In this document: positions 61,111 to 64,000 of the stretch, piece by piece | Position numbering within the stretch: the first letter of the stretch is position 1 | How the letters are laid out: each line of letters starts with the position of its first letter | Notes under the pieces: model-generated | What the model saw: only the letters and a program-made list of their open reading frames with translations | What the model was told of the DNA's origin: nothing | The model's database searches: none | Assembly: GCA_964444975.1 (NCBI GenBank) | Contig: CAYUJD010000001.1 | Span: 53,946 to 117,945 of the forward strand | Direction of reading: 5' to 3' | From: VBAS01 sp964444975 | GTDB lineage: Bacteria > Bacteroidota > Bacteroidia > Chitinophagales > Chitinophagaceae | Length of the DNA stretch: 64,000 bases | Made by a program: the position numbers and the translations under genes

Positions 61111-63060
61111 ATGTGTATGCAAACTGTATCAGTGGCTAAAACCATTTACAGCGGATTTCTTATCCCGATTTTATTTATACTCACAAGTTGCAGTTCCGGT
61201 TCCGGCCCTGAACCAGAATGGGAAAAGAAGAACAGGGAGCTTATTAAACAATATAATTTGACTATAAGAGAGCTTTCGGGGCTTCCGGATCCGGAAGTTG
61301 AGTCCAATCTCGTTCCGGCTAAGGTTACAAGTATTGATAGTTTGGTAAAAGTTGCATTACACCCAGGAGTGGAGGCAAAGATGTTCTGGGGTAGCGGGAT
61401 ACTGGTTAGTGAACTTTCTCTTGAACCCAATGTAAAAATTCCTGGAGAAGTTTTGCCTGCAGACAGGTTCCTGTTTGTGTTGGAAGGTTCGGTTAGTCAG
61501 TTAATAAACGGGTCTCCTGTGATAATGACCGGATTGAAGAGAGAATCGCCGGATGGAATTCACAGCGCTGCACCGCAAACTGATTTTGTTTATCTCGAAA
61601 AAGGAACTAAGAATGCTTTGACTGCCGGTGCATCAGGAGCCAGGTTGCTGGAATTATACAGCCCATTGCGTTCCGATTATCTGCAAAAAGCAGGACTAAA
61701 AAATATTCCGCCTGAATTAGCTGACATAAAAACAATACTTGAACCAAATGTAAAACCTGGCAGTGTTTACAATCTCTACGATATGCAGTTAACTGAACTG
61801 GCGCCGGGAGCATCTTCAAGATTAATTTCCGGAAAGAATATGCAGCTGAGTTTTATTTCTATGGAGCCAAATTCTGTATTCCCGCATCATATACATCCTG
61901 AAGAGCAAATGATGTTTGGATTACGTGGCGCCTGCAATGAGATTCTGCTCGATGGTGAACAGCCGATGAAACCGGGTGATGTGGTGCGTATTCCCGCCAA
62001 TATGGTTCATGGCGCAAAGATTAGTGAATTGGGTTGCGATGCATTGGATATTTTCTGGCCTGTACGAACAGATTATCTCGAAAAAGAAAAAGCACGAATG
62101 GCTGCATACCGTTCTATTATTCCTGAAGATGCAAGATTGGAGTTAGTCGTTGATGGAAAAAAAACAAAACCTGAATTAAATTTCAGTGAAGGACCAAAAT
62201 GGATGAATGGAAAGATATATTTTTCAAATATGTATTTCGACCAGAACTGGGGAGCTAACCCAAAAAAGAGCTCAACAGTTGAACTGGATCCCAATGGCAG
62301 TTATAAAAATATTTCAGAAGGTAAAATGCAGACCAATGGATTATATCCTTATAAAAACGGGAACCTGCTTGTTTGTGATATGATGGGCCATCGGGTAGTA
62401 GAGATGACAACAAAAGGAGAAGTAGTAAAAGTTATTGCTGATAAATACGAGGGTAAACCAATTGACGGGCCAAATGATGTTGTGACTGATGCTAAAGGCG
62501 GTGTTTATTTTACCGACCCGCAGTTTACAATGGAGCCGGAGAAATTTCAATCGGGCCGGGCCGTGTATTATGTTTCGCCGGAAGGAAAAATTACCAGGCT
62601 GACTGAACCCAATGAATTTGCCATGCCGAATGGCATTGTATTATCACCGGATGGCAAAACACTTTACATCAACAATTGTTATGATGATGAGTCATGGTAC
62701 CCGGTAAGCAGTGAGAAGGATAATTTCATCTGGGCTTATGATGTGAATGCCGATGGAACAATCAGCAATGGCCGGAAGTTTGCAAAATTATTTTTGACAG
62801 AGAATGTGCTTGACCGAAAAGCCCGGTCTTCCAGTGCAGATGGTATGGCTATAGATAAACAAGGCAATCTTTATGTTGCCACTTATTACGGTGTTCAGAT
62901 TTTTAATGCAAAAGGAGAGTTTGTGGGGATGATTAATCTGCCTTCCTTCCCGGTTAGTCTTTGTTTTGGAGATAATGATATGAAAACACTTTATATTGTA
63001 AGTTATAGTAAGGTGTATAAGATACGTACGAATATGGAGGGGTTTGTGAATTATTTATAA
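61111..63060 (+). CDS. Fused double cupin plus SMP-30 lactonase lipoprotein, 649 aa
   Basis: Lipobox ILFILTSC near residue 27. Residues about 85-330 hold two cupin units: the first (VLPADRFLFVLEGSV) has lost the usual histidines, the second keeps FPHHIHPEEQMMFGLRG and PGDVVRIPANMVHGAKI, a metal-binding site of the KdgF type. From about 355 a complete SMP-30 propeller follows: LNFSEGPKWMNGKIYFSN, GPNDVVTDAKGGVYFTDP, FAMPNGIVLSPDGKTLYIN and ADGMAIDKQGNLYVATYYGV. The fusion would let one protein linearise or isomerise an unsaturated or keto sugar and open its lactone. An ATG two codons later (61117) is an alternative start. It lies 75 bp before another SMP-30 gene. Confidence 0.85.
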   Translation: MCMQTVSVAKTIYSGFLIPILFILTSCSSGSGPEPEWEKKNRELIKQYNLTIRELSGLPDPEVESNLVPAKVTSIDSLVKVALHPGVEAKMFWGSGILVSELSLEPNVKIPGEVLPADRFLFVLEGSVSQLINGSPVIMTGLKRESPDGIHSAAPQTDFVYLEKGTKNALTAGASGARLLELYSPLRSDYLQKAGLKNIPPELADIKTILEPNVKPGSVYNLYDMQLTELAPGASSRLISGKNMQLSFISMEPNSVFPHHIHPEEQMMFGLRGACNEILLDGEQPMKPGDVVRIPANMVHGAKISELGCDALDIFWPVRTDYLEKEKARMAAYRSIIPEDARLELVVDGKKTKPELNFSEGPKWMNGKIYFSNMYFDQNWGANPKKSSTVELDPNGSYKNISEGKMQTNGLYPYKNGNLLVCDMMGHRVVEMTTKGEVVKVIADKYEGKPIDGPNDVVTDAKGGVYFTDPQFTMEPEKFQSGRAVYYVSPEGKITRLTEPNEFAMPNGIVLSPDGKTLYINNCYDDESWYPVSSEKDNFIWAYDVNADGTISNGRKFAKLFLTENVLDRKARSSSADGMAIDKQGNLYVATYYGVQIFNAKGEFVGMINLPSFPVSLCFGDNDMKTLYIVSYSKVYKIRTNMEGFVNYL

Positions 63061-63097
63061 GCGGGCATTAACATGCCGGCAATCAATATTTTTTTAC

Positions 63098-63121
63098 AGC
63101 AGCAGTTGGCTGCTTTTATTT
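63098..63121 (+). terminator. Probable terminator between the two lactonase genes
   Basis: AGCAGC (63098-63103) and GCTGCT (63109-63114) pair around a 5-nt loop, then TTTATTT. Just upstream a second hairpin (63061-63080) is followed by TTTTTTT. Either could stop transcription after the fused lactonase gene. Confidence 0.6.
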
Positions 63122-63135
63122 ATAAATAAAATTTT

Positions 63136-63969
63136 ATGAAGAAGATTACATTTCTTTTGCTTGCAGTTGGATATATTATTTCCGGATATACACAGGAAAT
63201 AAAACCCGGCACCGGCACTATCGAGTTTGTTTCAAAAAAACTTTCCAGACTGATAAAAAAAGATGCGAAAGTTGAAATTATTGCGTATGGATTTCAATTT
63301 ACTGAAGGGCCGCTGTGGATAGAGAAGGAAAAAATGCTTTTGTTATCTTATGTGCCCGGGAATACAATTTATAAATGGACGGAAACAAATGGCAAGGAGG
63401 TTTATGTGAAGCCCGGTGGTTATACTGATACAGCAAAAAGAGGCGGGTTTATGGGGCCAAACGGATTGGCGCTTTCAAAGGATGGTAAATTACTTGTTTG
63501 CCAGCATGGCGACAGGAGAGTGGCAATGATGGATGCACCACTGAATGCTCCACAATCGAAATTTATTACAGTTGCCGGTACTTACAATGGTAAAAGACTG
63601 AATAGCCCAAACGATCTTTATGTTACAACGGATGGCGATGTTTATTTCACCGATCCGGCTTATGGATTTGAAAGAGGTACCAGGGACCCGGTTAAAGATC
63701 TTACCATGCAAGGTGTGTACAGAATAAATAAATCGGGAAGTATGACCTTATTGGTTGATTCCATTGAGTCGCCCAATGGTATAGCCGCGTTTCCGGGCGG
63801 GAAAAAATTATTGGTGGCTAATTCTGATAACCGCAAAAAAAAGTGGTATACATATGATGTTTCATCAGATGGCTCGCTGACCAATGCTGCATTATTTTAT
63901 GATGTAAGCAATGAAAAAGGCGGAGGACTATGTGATGGTCTTAAGATAGGGTCTTCCTGTAAATTCTAA
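63136..63969 (+). pseudogene. SMP-30 lactonase gene truncated near its end
   Basis: Signal peptide (ending YTQ at about residue 20), then the SMP-30 propeller: FQFTEGPLWIEKEKMLLLSYVP, LNSPNDLYVTTDGDVYFTDPAYG and SPNGIAAFPGGKKLLVANSD. The frame proceeds to GGGLCDGLKI, where active members continue with an aspartate-glycine stretch (DxxGNL) that supplies a metal ligand and the last propeller blade. Here it changes after 63948 into unrelated GSSCKF and a stop at 63969. The protein lacks roughly 45 residues and the final blade. Interruption by a mobile element is likely. Confidence 0.75.
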
Positions 63970-64000
63970 GAGGGCCATTTGAGTTAAAAATCCAGATGAC
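63949..64000. mobile_element. Possible insertion-sequence end at the right window edge
   Basis: Sequence beginning GGGTCTTCCTGTAAATTCTA replaces the expected lactonase codons at a sharp border and has no coding similarity. It resembles the terminal inverted repeats (GGnTCTTC start) of ISL3-type elements, but the partner end and transposase lie outside the window. Confidence 0.35.

Overview
The window looks like a chromosome segment of a Bacteroidota bacterium, most likely Chitinophagaceae or a close relative. The evidence is a SusC/SusD pair, many exported SMP-30 lactonases and Gfo/Idh/MocA oxidoreductases, promoters of the TTG-N19-TAnnTTTG type, general absence of Shine-Dalgarno sequences, and a long (1106 aa) SecA. 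No organism name can be proved from the sequence alone.

Layout. (1) 1-15 kb, core and housekeeping: deoC (cut by the window edge), two exported amidohydrolase-like proteins, a voltage-gated K+ channel / YitT / CHY zinc-finger group, a macroglobulin/TonB-plug protein, tmk and secA. (2) 15-27.3 kb, an accessory locus built as two similar units in direct orientation. Each unit has the same left end (the 3' part of a lipoprotein gene) and the same right end (a shared 0.5-kb regulatory region plus an orphan LuxR-type response regulator). Between these ends sits a different leftward operon of exported proteins: five genes in unit A, three in unit B. A decayed REP-associated transposase with inverted terminal sequences lies exactly between the units. 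Both regulatory regions carry three copies of a 16-bp CCC-N10-GGG motif, a (CATA)8.75 microsatellite and a TAATTTTG -7 box. This is the strongest candidate for an undescribed system. (3) 27.4-34.3 kb, core again: atpG, scpB, lysA, a hotdog protein, a beta-CASP metallo-beta-lactamase, DUF4242 and DUF4136 proteins, and tRNA-Glu with a recognisable promoter and terminator. (4) 34.3-64 kb, a carbohydrate and sugar-acid utilisation region: FAH-family hydrolase and IlvD/Edd dehydratase, SusC/SusD, an AraC regulator, a gluconokinase-like FGGY kinase, a BASS transporter, RraA-like and enolase-superfamily proteins, three Gfo/Idh/MocA oxidoreductases, an SGNH esterase, a polysaccharide deacetylase, three SMP-30 lactonases (one fused to a double cupin, one truncated), GH39, a GH95 split by an amber codon, and an LgoD-like zinc dehydrogenase.

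How it works together. Region 4 reads as a pathway: glycan uptake by SusC/D, trimming by GH39, GH95 and esterases, then oxidation of the sugar to a lactone, lactone opening by SMP-30 proteins, dehydration (IlvD/Edd or enolase superfamily) and processing of the keto-deoxy acid (FAH, RraA). The substrate is inferred, with fucose/galactose- or pentose-type plant sugars most likely. Several genes are damaged or contain slippery tracts (GH95 amber, C10 tract in SusD, truncated SMP-30 at the right edge), so parts of this locus may be decaying or variable.
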